64,000 nucleotides of DNA from Candidatus Melainabacteria bacterium (lineage in GTDB: Bacteria; Cyanobacteriota; Vampirovibrionia; 2-02-FULL-35-15). The notes beneath the pieces were generated by a model. That model ran no database searches. It had not been told where the DNA came from and saw only the letters and a program-made list of their open reading frames with translations. The translations under genes were made by a program, and so were the position numbers. Below, piece after piece: positions 1 through 8,804 of the stretch (within the stretch, counting starts at the first letter, position 1; each line of letters opens with the position of its first letter). The stretch lies in NCBI GenBank assembly GCA_023250195.1, contig JAHFBF010000001.1, positions 337,907-401,906 on the forward strand. Reading direction: 5' to 3'.

Positions 1-760
1 CATTACCAATAATTTCATAAATTCTTTGAACTGAAAGTTTATTCTGAATCATTTTATAAAGCAAACATGCAAAGTCACAATGCAAACCTTCATCACGTGA
101 GATTAATTCATTAGAAAAACTTAAACCAGGCATTAACCCCCGTTTCTTAAGCCAGAAAATTGAACAAAAACTGCCAGAAAAGAAAATACCTTCAACTGCA
201 GCAAATGCAACTAGTCTTTCTGTAAAGTTTTTACTTTCAATCCACTTAAGAGCCCAATCTGCTTTTTTCTTTACACATGGTATTGTTTCAATTGCATTAA
301 AAAGTTTTCTCTTTTCTTCAGGATCTTTTATATATGTATCAATAAGAAGTGAATACGTCTCAGAATGAATGTTTTCAATCATTATTTGAAAACCATAGAA
401 GCTTCTTACTTCAGGAATTTGAACTTCTTTCATAAAATTAACAGCAAGATTTTCATTTACAATCCCATCGCTTGCAGCAAAAAAAGCCAAGACATGGCTT
501 ACAAAATATTTTTCATTTTCGTTTAATTTTTCCCAGTCTTTAAGATCCGGAGATAAATCTATTTCTTCAGCAGTCCAGAAACTTGCTTGAGCTTCTTTAT
601 ACATTTTCCAGACTTCATCATGTTTGATTGGAAACAGTACAAATCGATCCTTATTTTCTTTAAGAATTGGTTCTTCCGGCAAACTAACTTCTTTTAAGTC
701 TTGTTTTTCCTTTAAATCAGTTAAGGTTGTTTCTTCATTTCTTTCTAGTACTGCTACCAT
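1..760 (-). CDS. nrdB: Ribonucleotide reductase beta subunit, class I (3' end beyond window)
   Basis: This is the radical-generating small subunit that partners an alpha subunit to make deoxyribonucleotides. Reading the minus strand from the ATG at 760 gives about 253 residues before the window edge, so the C terminus is missing. It has the eukaryote/Chlamydia-like R2 pattern: FWTAEEIDL (first metal-ligand Asp), VNENLAVNF (ligand Glu), [14 protein letters not shown] (radical Tyr followed by ligand Glu and His), EGIFFSGSF and DEGLHCDF (remaining ligand Glu and His). The start is set by a good Shine-Dalgarno GGAAGGA just upstream. It lies 45 bp downstream of the alpha gene on the same strand and is almost certainly co-transcribed. 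The presence of the Tyr argues for a Tyr-radical class I enzyme and not the Phe type of Chlamydia. Confidence 0.93.
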   Translation of the reverse strand, partial: MVAVLERNEETTLTDLKEKQDLKEVSLPEEPILKENKDRFVLFPIKHDEVWKMYKEAQASFWTAEEIDLSPDLKDWEKLNENEKYFVSHVLAFFAASDGIVNENLAVNFMKEVQIPEVRSFYGFQIMIENIHSETYSLLIDTYIKDPEEKRKLFNAIETIPCVKKKADWALKWIESKNFTERLVAFAAVEGIFFSGSFCSIFWLKKRGLMPGLSFSNELISRDEGLHCDFACLLYKMIQNKLSVQRIYEIIGN

Positions 761-805
761 TTTATTTCCTTCCTTTTAAACAAGACATGCCATGGCATAT
801 CCCTA

Positions 806-3800
806 CTACCCACAATGGCTCCATCCACAGCCCAAACAAACAGGTCCGCTTTTACATGCTGAATTTCCAAATGATTCATTTGTAAATTCAGAATTACAGC
901 ATGGACATTGTGTTTCATGTCCATGTGCAATCCAATCCATTCTTGCAATTATCATTTCATCAAATTTTTCTTCAAATTTTATTTCATGTTTTTTTTGAAG
1001 GACTGTTTGTAATGGTACAGCATTCCCCTGCACAGCCTGTAAAGAGACATGATTAATGGCATCCTTATTTTCACTGCCATTTAAAGCTTCACTAAAAAGT
1101 GACAATTGATATTGTCCATTACAAGCTTCTTTTAAAACCTTTCCAATTGCATCCGGTATAGAGCTGGACTCAATACCAATTATTTTTTGTCCTCCCTGTA
1201 TATTAAGCAGACCGTTTGCTACGTCTTCCGGTGGACACCCCCACTTTAGTGCTTTTGTAGCCATACGACATATTGCTTCAATCATTCCAGAAGCAACCCC
1301 GCCACCTCTCATAAGATGTGCAAACACCTGTCTTGGTCCATTCTCATCAAAATAAACATGGACATGGACAGGACCTTCCGGAGTCATAACTTCTTCATTA
1401 AATCCATAAAGCCTCTTTGGCCTTACCCTTACAGGCGCTGCATGCAGCGCTTCTTTATTTTGATCTGATTTTAATTTTCTAGTTTGTGTATCTTCTTCAG
1501 CTATCTCACCATGCGGAATAAACTTACTTAATTTTTTAATTTCCTGTGATCTCTTTTCCTGTTGTTCAACAGGTTGACTGAGCCTCGTCCCATCAGGATA
1601 AAAAGTAATTGATTTTACTCCAAGCTTATATCCATTCATTGTGGCTTCCCATGCATATTCCCAGGGCAATCCACCCTTTATCATGCAGGTGTTAGAAAGA
1701 GCATTAAAACATTCCGGATGCCCGCTAACGCCTTTTTGAATACTTGCAAGATGTTCAATATACTCATATGGATCAACTTCTGTATTTATCTTAAATATTT
1801 TCTGAATATCCTCAGGAACTTCCTTCAGACCGGTAACTCTTTTCCCGTTTTTCCTGATTTTATCGCAAAGCCCTTGAATCTCCTGCTCTGTTTGAGGCCA
1901 TGCATTTCGCTTTTTCATTGCTTCTTCAAAGCCCGGAGCTGTAAAGTTTACCCAGGCATCCCTGACTTTTCTAGAAAAAACAATTCCATTAAATGGCTCT
2001 GGTCCCCATGAAGTTCCACAAAGTTGTGCCATGGTACCTGTAGGCTGCTGGTTAATCATACAGCTGTTTCTAACTTTCAAACCTTTTTGTGCATATGTAC
2101 TCCCAGCCCAAATTTCATAAACTCCTCTTTCTTCCGCAAGTCTTTGACTTTCTCGTATAGAGGCTTTTGCAAGATGATCATAAAGTCTTGTAACAAGAGT
2201 ATTAGCTTCTTTTGATGCAAATTCAAGTTCATGTCGTGAAACAAATTCTGCAATACCTGCAAAGCCACCTCCATTTCTTCTCTCACGACGAGCTGTAGAA
2301 TTCTGAGCTAAAATCGGGAAATGACTTACAGTAGTTACATCATCCATAAACTCAGTAGCCAACTCAGCAACTTCTTCTATCTTTTCCCATAAATAGTTTC
2401 CACTTTCATCCCAGAAATCTTTATGAGCAGCATGAAGAGTAGTTAAATTACAAATACCTCTGTATTCCAGTCCATCTTTTCCAATTTGTGCAGGAAGATT
2501 TTGTTCTCCACATGGATTGCAGGTATGCAATTCATATATATGTCTGTTAGCATTCCCTGCTTCTACACGATCAGCAAACTGAATCCCTGGCTCACCACCA
2601 TTTACCATTCCAATACAAATTCTCTTAAACAGATCAGGAGCATAAAAACAAAATACTCCTTCTCGTTTAATCTGGATTTTCCCCCCATCTTCTGACTTTA
2701 GAATCTGTAAACCTTGTCTTACTGCAGCACTCTCTGCTTCTGGATATTCTTCCAGGCTTATAGAGTAAAGCTCAAATAAAGGCTCCTTATTTAAGGGATT
2801 TACTCTTTGTTCTCCTTTAGAATCCAATATAGGTTTTGTAAAATCATAGATATTTCCTCTCCATGGAGAATTTGCAAAATAAGCCGGATACCATTCTTTG
2901 TTGTCAACATGGCTCATAAACCCACGAACTGTTCTTACTGAAACATTGTAGTTTTTTAAATACTGTTGTTTTGCATAATATTCAAATGATGCCTTACTAA
3001 ACTGCTCAAGCGCTTTTTGCATAATACTTAACGGTCTTTGAGAAAGCGCTGTTTCATATTCCTTTGGATCTGAATATTCCTTTGCATCAATCTTTGGAGC
3101 AGCCAAATCAATAGTGTCATAAACATCAGGAAAATTTGGTTCTTTAGGTAGTTGTTTCTTTTCAATAAATAGAATTATGTCAGGATGATCACTGTCACGC
3201 AGTTCTATGAAAGCACCTCCGCGTCTCCCCCCCTGAGCAATAGACTGACCTGCAGGACAAAAAAGTTTTTCTACAAAACGATCAGGACCAGATGCTGTAC
3301 TGCCATCACTGTTAGGTGTCTGCCATGGACGCAAAGAACTTGTGTTTATCCCCATTCCCATTGAACCTTTGGTAGCATCCATAATTTCATTTGCTGCTTT
3401 TTCAATATCTTCAAGACTATCACCAGCATTTGTAACACCACAAGCTGCAAGCCCACCACGCCTTCTTATACGGGCTGCATAATAACCCATTGCAAACTCA
3501 TGCTTGTTTGTCTCAACTATATTCGGGTAAAAAAGTTTTTGCTGTTGCCCGTAAGCATTATTTGTATTTGCACCTTTAATATCAGAAATCCATTTTTTAG
3601 CTTTTTCTTTTTCTGCTTTTGGAAGTCTTTCATATTTTTGTCTTAAATCATTTTCACTCATCCAGATTTTATGCGTGCCCCAGCCAAGAATTTCTCCATG
3701 AGCTTCATACTGTAGAACACTAAGCGACACTTCTGGGTTTGCATTTATGTTTGCAGGAGTGTTTGCAAACATTTTTCTTTCACCCATTGCCTGATAATAT

Positions 3801-4138
3801 CTGGCAGCGGCTTTCAAAACTGCTTCATTCTCAAGAGCACGATCAAGCGTAAGTCTGATTAGCTCATGGGGCTTCATAATATATTTCAGCCTTGCTATTG
3901 CAACTGCCGTTGCAACCCGCCTCCAAGTCTGAGTTATCGTTTCAACTACTTCACCTTTTTCGTTTCTTTTGCCATAAAGTTTCTTGGCTACATCCTGAAC
4001 ATTTTCAGGAAAGTTTGCGCTAAAATCCATTGATAAGATTTCTCTTGATTTTTCTCTGGTAAAGATATTTTGTTTTTCCGATTTAGCTGTATCTTCTGTT
4101 TGATCTGATACTAAATTGTTTGATATGGTTATTGTCAT
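806..4138 (-). CDS. nrdJ: Ribonucleotide reductase alpha subunit with NrdJ-like TSCPD and zinc-ribbon C terminus
   Basis: Catalytic subunit of ribonucleotide reductase, 1110 residues. Active-site elements are all visible: Cys233 in GLAACGVTNAGD and Cys563 in ICNLTTL (the redox pair), NPCGE at 541-545 (thiyl Cys543, Glu545) and the phosphate-binding PTGT at 699-702. Residues about 900-1003 look like a TSCPD domain, and the end (Cys1078/1080/1081, 1095, 1101, 1104, 1109) is a Cys-rich ribbon. This architecture is usual for adenosylcobalamin-dependent class II NrdJ. However, the next gene is a class I beta subunit, so the enzyme could be a class I alpha with NrdJ-like domains, and the symbol is tentative. 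An AGGA ribosome site precedes the ATG at 4138. No ATP cone was recognised at the N terminus. Confidence 0.88.
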   Translation of the reverse strand: MTITISNNLVSDQTEDTAKSEKQNIFTREKSREILSMDFSANFPENVQDVAKKLYGKRNEKGEVVETITQTWRRVATAVAIARLKYIMKPHELIRLTLDRALENEAVLKAAARYYQAMGERKMFANTPANINANPEVSLSVLQYEAHGEILGWGTHKIWMSENDLRQKYERLPKAEKEKAKKWISDIKGANTNNAYGQQQKLFYPNIVETNKHEFAMGYYAARIRRRGGLAACGVTNAGDSLEDIEKAANEIMDATKGSMGMGINTSSLRPWQTPNSDGSTASGPDRFVEKLFCPAGQSIAQGGRRGGAFIELRDSDHPDIILFIEKKQLPKEPNFPDVYDTIDLAAPKIDAKEYSDPKEYETALSQRPLSIMQKALEQFSKASFEYYAKQQYLKNYNVSVRTVRGFMSHVDNKEWYPAYFANSPWRGNIYDFTKPILDSKGEQRVNPLNKEPLFELYSISLEEYPEAESAAVRQGLQILKSEDGGKIQIKREGVFCFYAPDLFKRICIGMVNGGEPGIQFADRVEAGNANRHIYELHTCNPCGEQNLPAQIGKDGLEYRGICNLTTLHAAHKDFWDESGNYLWEKIEEVAELATEFMDDVTTVSHFPILAQNSTARRERRNGGGFAGIAEFVSRHELEFASKEANTLVTRLYDHLAKASIRESQRLAEERGVYEIWAGSTYAQKGLKVRNSCMINQQPTGTMAQLCGTSWGPEPFNGIVFSRKVRDAWVNFTAPGFEEAMKKRNAWPQTEQEIQGLCDKIRKNGKRVTGLKEVPEDIQKIFKINTEVDPYEYIEHLASIQKGVSGHPECFNALSNTCMIKGGLPWEYAWEATMNGYKLGVKSITFYPDGTRLSQPVEQQEKRSQEIKKLSKFIPHGEIAEEDTQTRKLKSDQNKEALHAAPVRVRPKRLYGFNEEVMTPEGPVHVHVYFDENGPRQVFAHLMRGGGVASGMIEAICRMATKALKWGCPPEDVANGLLNIQGGQKIIGIESSSIPDAIGKVLKEACNGQYQLSLFSEALNGSENKDAINHVSLQAVQGNAVPLQTVLQKKHEIKFEEKFDEMIIARMDWIAHGHETQCPCCNSEFTNESFGNSACKSGPVCLGCGWSHCG

Positions 4139-4176
4139 TTTAGTCCTGCTTTTAAGAAAAGATTCCCTGCCTATCC

Positions 4177-4365
4177 TTAGCCTTTTAGATAGTATTTAGC
4201 TTGCTTGCAATAATTCTGGTTATGTATTGAGCAAATCAGGCTAACTTCTCCACCTCTATATTTAGTGTCGTCAAAATTTAAGTAACCCTTCAGATAACTG
4301 TCAAACTTAGCAGCCTTATTAAAGATGGTAGAGATTAATGGTACTCCGAAATTACTTTTTGTCAT
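4177..4365 (-). CDS. Hypothetical 62-residue protein in the nrd leader
   Basis: A short ORF between the NrdR-type promoter and the nrd alpha gene, on the same strand. It ends 38 bp before the alpha start. A weak AAAGG lies about 10 nt before its ATG. The product has two Cys near the C terminus (LICSIHNQNYC) and a lysine-rich tail, and matches no family I know. It may be a real small gene of the nrd transcript or a chance ORF in a long untranslated leader. Confidence 0.3.
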   Translation of the reverse strand: MTKSNFGVPLISTIFNKAAKFDSYLKGYLNFDDTKYRGGEVSLICSIHNQNYCKQAKYYLKG

Positions 4366-4557
4366 CTGTTTGTGACCTTTATTTTACGTTTGTTTTTTTT
4401 GTTTACAATGATCTTGAAACCCTTATTATCAGTAGATTCTAAAAGCATTACTTTTGTATTTATGTAGCTTAGCATAGTATTTTTCTGCTTAAAAATTACC
4501 AGAACCTTTATTTTGTGAGATTAGGTTATTGTCTTTTTAACCTTCAATAAAAGAACC

Positions 4558-4622
4558 AGTCATATTAAGGTGTGTAATACATATCCATCTACTATATATG
4601 GTGTTGACGGGTATCTATACAA
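4558..4622 (-). promoter_or_regulatory. Tandem NrdR-type boxes overlapping a sigma-70-like promoter for the nrd operon
   Basis: The 16-mer at 4589-4604 (CTACTATATATGGTGT) matches the NrdR box pattern ACACTATATATAGTGT at 13 of 16 positions. A weaker copy (AGTCATATTAAGGTGT) starts exactly 31 bp away at 4558, the three-helical-turn spacing known for paired NrdR boxes. On the minus strand a -35 TTGTAT (4617-4622) and a -10 TATATA (4593-4598), spaced 18 nt, put the stronger box on the -10. NrdR is an established zinc-finger repressor of RNR operons; its gene is not in this window. Transcription from here would give a leader of about 450 nt. The rest of 4139-4684 holds only the 62-residue ORF and no other signal I could recognise. 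Confidence 0.6.
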
Positions 4623-4693
4623 ATGGTTCCACTAGACTAATATTGTAGGTTAACCTTGAAAAGTCTAATTAAGCAAAAAAATAATTGAAGAAG

Positions 4694-5347
4694 ATGCGAC
4701 AAGGCGTAAACAAAACCGATTTCTGGGAAGAACGATATCTTAAAAACAAAATGCCTTGGGATATTGGAGAAGCTGCACCAGCATTTGTTAAATATTTTTG
4801 CAGTAGAGACTTGCCGAGGCAAGTCTCTACTGCATGGCAAGCCCCTACAGGATTAAAAATTGCTGTCTTAGGTTGTGGAAGAGGACACGATGCTTTTTAT
4901 CTTGCAAACATAAATAACTTAGAGGTTTATGGTTTTGACTTTTCAGAAAGTGCAGTTAAATTTTGCAATGAAGCAAAAGAAAAAAAGAATCTTAAAAACA
5001 TCTTCTTTTATAATGTTAATTTTTTTGATTTGAAAAAAGAAAATCAATGGAAAGGTTTCTTTGATTTTGTAATAGAGCATACAAGCTTATGTGCAATAGA
5101 TCCATTACGCAGAAAAGAATATGCTGATTTAATAAAGTATCTTTTAAAACCAAAGGGTAAATTAGCCGGGTTATTCTTTATAAGACCAATTGAACTTGGT
5201 GGACCTCCCTTTGGCATTACACAGGAAGAAATAAGAGACTTATTTAAAAATAATTTTGCAGAGGTAGAAAAGCTTCATTATGAAAGCTGTCCACATACAT
5301 TTACTGGGGAAGAGTACTTTGGAGTATTTGAGAAGAAGGTACAATGA
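4694..5347 (+). CDS. SAM-dependent methyltransferase, thiopurine-methyltransferase-like
   Basis: Class I SAM-dependent methyltransferase with the layout of the TPMT/TehB-like family. FWEERYLKNKMPWDIGEAAP at the N terminus is the family's substrate-side opening, AVLGCGRGHDAFYLA is motif I (SAM binding), EVYGFDFSESAV is motif II and FDFVIEHTSLCAI is the post-motif region. About 217 residues from ATG 4694; a TTG three codons upstream (4685) is an alternative, and neither has a clear ribosome site. Residues about 36-52 (SRDLPRQVST and flanks) are encoded by a palindromic repeat inserted in frame just before motif I. It ends 6 bp before argS and is probably co-transcribed with it. The substrate cannot be told; small thiol, metalloid or phenolic acceptors are typical of the family. 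Confidence 0.8.
   Translation: MRQGVNKTDFWEERYLKNKMPWDIGEAAPAFVKYFCSRDLPRQVSTAWQAPTGLKIAVLGCGRGHDAFYLANINNLEVYGFDFSESAVKFCNEAKEKKNLKNIFFYNVNFFDLKKENQWKGFFDFVIEHTSLCAIDPLRRKEYADLIKYLLKPKGKLAGLFFIRPIELGGPPFGITQEEIRDLFKNNFAEVEKLHYESCPHTFTGEEYFGVFEKKVQ
4800..4849. repeat. Palindromic repeat (28-bp family) inside the methyltransferase gene
   Basis: Perfect inverted repeat with 16-bp arms around 2 bp (4800-4833; arm GCAGTAGAGACTTGCC), followed directly by a partial third arm ATGGCAAGCCCCTAC. The core 28 bp has the GTAGAG...CTCTAC ends shared with copies at 15711, 41721 and 42151. It is read through in frame as RDLPRQVST. Confidence 0.85.
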
Positions 5348-5353
5348 TAAAGA

Positions 5354-6997
5354 ATGTCTTACAAACAAAAAATTCAGACTGAAATCAAAAAGGCTCTCAA
5401 TGGAATTACAGAAGAAATTGTAGTTGAAAAAACAAAGTTAAAAGAACATGGCGATGCTGCTACAAACATTGCAATGGTACTCGCTAAAACACAAAAAAGA
5501 AATCCACTTGAGATTGCAAATGAAATAAAAGAAAAACTAAAATCAAATACTGCTTTAATCTCAAAGATTGATGTAGCCAAGCCGGGATTTTTAAACTTTA
5601 CTATCAGCGATCAGGCTTTAATAGAGTCTTTACTGGAAGTTTACAAATCCCGTGAAAATTATGGTTTTGTTCAAAATAAATTAAAAGAAAAAATACTTGT
5701 AGAATATGTTTCAGCAAATCCAACAGGAGATCTTCATCTGGGGCATGGAAGACAGGCAGTAATTGGCAGTTGTCTGGTAAATCTTTTAGATAAAGCTGGT
5801 TACAACATTTCAAGCGAATTCTATATAAACGATTATGGTGAACAAATCACAAAGCTAACTGAAACTTCATGGGCAATTTATGAAAAATTAAATGGTAAGC
5901 AAATAAACTGGTCAGAAGGCTTTTATCCTGAAGAAGGGGTTTCTCCTTATGTTGAAAAAGTACTTGAAGATATGAAATCAGGATTTATGAAAGAAGAGTT
6001 AGGTCAAAAAGTAAAAGATTTAATTTTAAAATCTCAGAAACAGCTGCTTTCTTCATGCAAAGTGGAATTTGATAAATGGTTTAGTGAAACTGATCTACAC
6101 AAAAACAAAGTCGTAGAAGAAATTTTAAAAAAGCTTAAAGAAAAAGATGTTACATATGAACATGAAGGCGCTCTCTGGTTTAAAGCAGAAGAATTTGGTG
6201 ATGTAAGAGATCGGGTTTTAATTAGATCTGATGGAAGACCTACCTATCTTGTCGCTGATATTGCCTATCATATAGATAAAATTAATCGCGGATTCAACAA
6301 ACTAATTACAATCTGGGGAGCAGATCACCATGGTCAGGAAGTTAGCCTAAAAGGTGGCTTAAAAGCTCTTGGATATGATGCTGACAAATTAGAAGTAATC
6401 TTTGTACAGCTAGTAAGCCTAAGACAACATGGACAAGAAGTAAAAATGTCAAAAAGAGCAGGAGCCGTTATAACGGTGGAAGAAGTATTAAATGAAGTGG
6501 GTGCAGATGCATTTAGATATTTTTTAATTGAAACCCATGCAAATAACAGAATGGTTTTTGATATTGACCTGGCAAAAAAGCAGGACAAAGACAACCCTGT
6601 TTATTATATTCAGTATGCACATGCAAGATGTTGCAGTATTTTCAGGCAATATAAAGAATTAAATGCTGAAGAAAAATTTGATTTTAATAACCCTGAGTTA
6701 TTAATGAATCTGTTTAAGTCTAATGAGCAGGAATATGCTGCAACAAAAGATTTGATTTTAAAAATCCTTGATTTCCCCGAAGAAGTAATACTTGCAGCAA
6801 AAAGTACATCTCCAAACAGAATTGCTAATTACCTAAAAGATTTAGCAACTAATCTTCACCAGTTCTACACAATATGCAGGGTAATTTCAAAAGATTTAAA
6901 CCTTACTAAGTCAAGACTTGCACTGATTGAAGCTGTAAAAATAACAATTGCAAATGGATTGAAAATACTGGGAATTACTGCACCAAAGGCAATGTAA
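5354..6997 (+). CDS. argS: Arginyl-tRNA synthetase
   Basis: Class I aminoacyl-tRNA synthetase that charges tRNA-Arg in the cytoplasm. The 547 residues cover the whole family: an N-terminal Add-1-like domain, the catalytic fold with HLGH at 128-131 in NPTGDLHLGHGR (HIGH motif), KMSK at 364-367, and a C-terminal DALR anticodon-binding domain (IQYAHARCCSI onward). The ATG at 5354 lies 6 bp after the methyltransferase stop. An inverted AT-rich repeat follows the gene directly and may end transcription. No repeat insertion is visible within the gene, unlike several neighbours. Confidence 0.97.
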   Translation: MSYKQKIQTEIKKALNGITEEIVVEKTKLKEHGDAATNIAMVLAKTQKRNPLEIANEIKEKLKSNTALISKIDVAKPGFLNFTISDQALIESLLEVYKSRENYGFVQNKLKEKILVEYVSANPTGDLHLGHGRQAVIGSCLVNLLDKAGYNISSEFYINDYGEQITKLTETSWAIYEKLNGKQINWSEGFYPEEGVSPYVEKVLEDMKSGFMKEELGQKVKDLILKSQKQLLSSCKVEFDKWFSETDLHKNKVVEEILKKLKEKDVTYEHEGALWFKAEEFGDVRDRVLIRSDGRPTYLVADIAYHIDKINRGFNKLITIWGADHHGQEVSLKGGLKALGYDADKLEVIFVQLVSLRQHGQEVKMSKRAGAVITVEEVLNEVGADAFRYFLIETHANNRMVFDIDLAKKQDKDNPVYYIQYAHARCCSIFRQYKELNAEEKFDFNNPELLMNLFKSNEQEYAATKDLILKILDFPEEVILAAKSTSPNRIANYLKDLATNLHQFYTICRVISKDLNLTKSRLALIEAVKITIANGLKILGITAPKAM

Positions 6998-7070
6998 TTG
7001 AGAATTGACAATAGAGAATTGATAATTTAAGAAAATTGTATAATTGTCAATTTTCAATTCTCAATTCAAT
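6997..7070. repeat. Imperfect AT-rich inverted repeat after argS
   Basis: ATTGAGAATTGACAAT at 6997-7012 is mirrored by ATTGTCAATTTTCAATT and CAATTCTCAATT at 7043-7067. It could fold into a long hairpin and serve as a transcription end, or be an intergenic repeat unit. It has no GC-rich stem plus T-run, so it is not called a terminator. Confidence 0.5.
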
Positions 7071-7084
7071 GTTAGAATTGTTTT

Positions 7085-7384
7085 ATGCCTGAAACACCAT
7101 ATTGTCCACTTTTAAGTATTGGAAAAGAAGTACCTGTTTTATGTCAGGAAGAACTTTGCATGTGGTATGTAAAGCAGTTAAAACTTTGTGCCCTAACAGT
7201 AACAGCTTATGCAAATGCTCTAAATCTTCAAACCCCTCAAACAGCAGGTAACCCACAAACACCAGGACAAAAACCCCAACAAGCAACATCTCAAACTCAA
7301 CAAGTTAAACAAACTTTAACTAACCAGCCGGCACAGAAAGAAAAACCCAAAATGAACCCTTTTGCATTAGACGATCTGGATTAG
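7085..7384 (+). CDS. Small Cys-containing protein with a Gln/Pro-rich tail
   Basis: 99-residue protein of unknown function. The first 45 residues carry a spaced Cys pattern (CPLLSIGKEVPVLC, ELCMWYVKQLKLCAL) that resembles small zinc- or iron-binding modules seen in many short bacterial proteins. Residues 48-85 are a low-complexity Gln/Thr/Pro linker, and the end is an acidic ALDDLD. The Cys spacing suggests metal binding, which is inference. It sits 70 bp before the coiled-coil gene on the same strand, perhaps in one unit. No strong ribosome site is seen. Confidence 0.6.
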   Translation: MPETPYCPLLSIGKEVPVLCQEELCMWYVKQLKLCALTVTAYANALNLQTPQTAGNPQTPGQKPQQATSQTQQVKQTLTNQPAQKEKPKMNPFALDDLD

Positions 7385-7454
7385 GAATCAAATTCAAGAT
7401 AAGAACGTCAACAAAAAATGAACAAAGCCCTGTCATGAATAAAATAAGAATAAA

Positions 7455-7937
7455 ATGAATAGCCCACTTAAAAAAGAAAATACAAGTTTAGAAGGTTTTG
7501 AACAACTTTGGGAAGCTCCTGAAAGTTCTCAATCTATTGATTCTATTTCAAATCAAATTCATGCAATTCTAAAAGTTCTTGTGGATGAAAGAATCGCTTT
7601 AAATCAAGAGCATAAGCTTGTAGCTGAACTAAAACAGCATATGAATTCTCTTGAAACTCAAATCCAAAAGTTAAGCTGGCAGCTTGGACAAAGAGAACAC
7701 GAGCTTTCAAATTTGTATTCCGAGCATCATGAAGTTATTTCTAAAAAGGAAACTCTGGAAAAAAATGCAACTGACCATAAGGAACTTATACAGGAAAATA
7801 AAGAACTAAGACTTCTTGCAGAGCAGCTTTCAAATCAAATTCTTCAGGAAAAATCCAAAAACGAACAGCTGCTAGAACTTTTAATGAACTTAAGTAATCC
7901 TGAACTATCAAAGGTTATGAAGAAGCTTGGGATTTAA
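7455..7937 (+). CDS. Coiled-coil protein of unknown function
   Basis: 160 residues, almost entirely helical with heptad-like spacing from about residue 30 to 145 (LVAELKQHMNSLETQIQKL, ELRLLAEQLSNQIL). No signal peptide, membrane segment or catalytic motif is visible. It ends 9 bp before msrA, suggesting co-transcription with the methionine sulfoxide reductases. The likely role is structural or as a protein-protein adaptor; I cannot name a family. Confidence 0.65.
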   Translation: MNSPLKKENTSLEGFEQLWEAPESSQSIDSISNQIHAILKVLVDERIALNQEHKLVAELKQHMNSLETQIQKLSWQLGQREHELSNLYSEHHEVISKKETLEKNATDHKELIQENKELRLLAEQLSNQILQEKSKNEQLLELLMNLSNPELSKVMKKLGI

Positions 7938-7946
7938 TTTCTAAAA

Positions 7947-8423
7947 ATGCAAAACACGCTGGAAAAAGCAACATTTGGAGCAGGGTGCTTCTGGCACATT
8001 GAGGAAGAATTTAAAAAACTTAAAGGAGTAATTTCAACTTCTGTTGGTTTTATGGGAGGGGATTTCAAAAACCCTTCCTACAAAGATATCTGTACTGGAA
8101 CGAGCGGACATGCAGAAGTTGTACATTTGGAATATGATCCAAAAGTTATTTCCTATGAAAAGCTGCTTGAAGTATTCTGGAACATTCATGATCCAAGCAC
8201 ATTAAATAGACAGGGCCCTGATATTGGGACTCAATACAGATCGGTAGTTTTTTTTCATAATGAAGAACAGGAAAAAACAGCAGCTGCATCAAAAGTAGAA
8301 CTTGAAAAGAGCAATGAATTTAAAAACAAAATTGTAACTGAAATCAAACCCGCTCAAATTTTTTATAAAGCAGAAGAATATCACCAGAAGTACTATGAAA
8401 AACAAAAAAAGTGTATCTTATGA
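7947..8423 (+). CDS. msrA: Peptide-methionine (S)-S-oxide reductase
   Basis: Repairs oxidised methionine by reducing the S-sulfoxide form. The catalytic motif GCFW is at residues 13-16 ([13 protein letters not shown]), followed by the family blocks [43 protein letters not shown] and YHQKYYEK. The length of 158 residues is normal. Its stop overlaps the msrB start by 4 bp (ATGA), so the two stereospecific reductases are translationally coupled. A Cys near the C terminus (KKCIL) may be the resolving cysteine. Confidence 0.95.
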   Translation: MQNTLEKATFGAGCFWHIEEEFKKLKGVISTSVGFMGGDFKNPSYKDICTGTSGHAEVVHLEYDPKVISYEKLLEVFWNIHDPSTLNRQGPDIGTQYRSVVFFHNEEQEKTAAASKVELEKSNEFKNKIVTEIKPAQIFYKAEEYHQKYYEKQKKCIL

Positions 8424-8803
8424 AATCTGATTCTGAATGGAGAAAACTCTTAACTGAGGAGCAGTATCACATAGCAAGAGAAAAAGGTACTGAACTTCCA
8501 TTTACTGGCAAATATTATAATTCAAAAGAAAAAGGCATTTATAAATGTGTTTGCTGCGGTAGTAAATTATTTTCTTCAGAGACTAAGTTTGATTCTGGAA
8601 GTGGCTGGCCAAGTTATTTTGCTCCAGTCTCAAAAGACAATATCAAATTACTATCTGATAATAGTTTAGGCACAGAAAGAGTTGAAGTAGTTTGTGCCGG
8701 TTGTAATGCACACTTAGGACATGTATTTAAGGATGGGCCCAAACCAAGCGGACTTAGATATTGTATCAATTCAGCTGTATTGAATTTATCGAAAGACTCA
8801 TAA
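8420..8803 (+). CDS. msrB: Peptide-methionine (R)-S-oxide reductase
   Basis: Reduces methionine-R-sulfoxide. Two CxxC pairs ([19 protein letters not shown]) form the structural zinc site, SGWPSYF is the family block, and the catalytic Cys is in [11 protein letters not shown] chose ATG 8420 because it overlaps the msrA stop as ATGA. A GTG at 8411 in the same frame would add three residues. The gene ends 1 bp before the converging prmC stop. About 127 residues, normal for the family. Confidence 0.95.
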   Translation: MKSDSEWRKLLTEEQYHIAREKGTELPFTGKYYNSKEKGIYKCVCCGSKLFSSETKFDSGSGWPSYFAPVSKDNIKLLSDNSLGTERVEVVCAGCNAHLGHVFKDGPKPSGLRYCINSAVLNLSKDS

Positions 8804-8804
8804 T

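Noticed and set aside
792-998. Small ORF antisense to the 3' end of the RNR alpha gene
   Set aside because: Shadow of the alpha coding sequence; the same applies to 1718-2011, 2024-2215 and 2486-2695.
4637-4840. Minus-strand ORF over the methyltransferase start
   Set aside because: It is made partly of the palindrome and overlaps a convincing methyltransferase frame.
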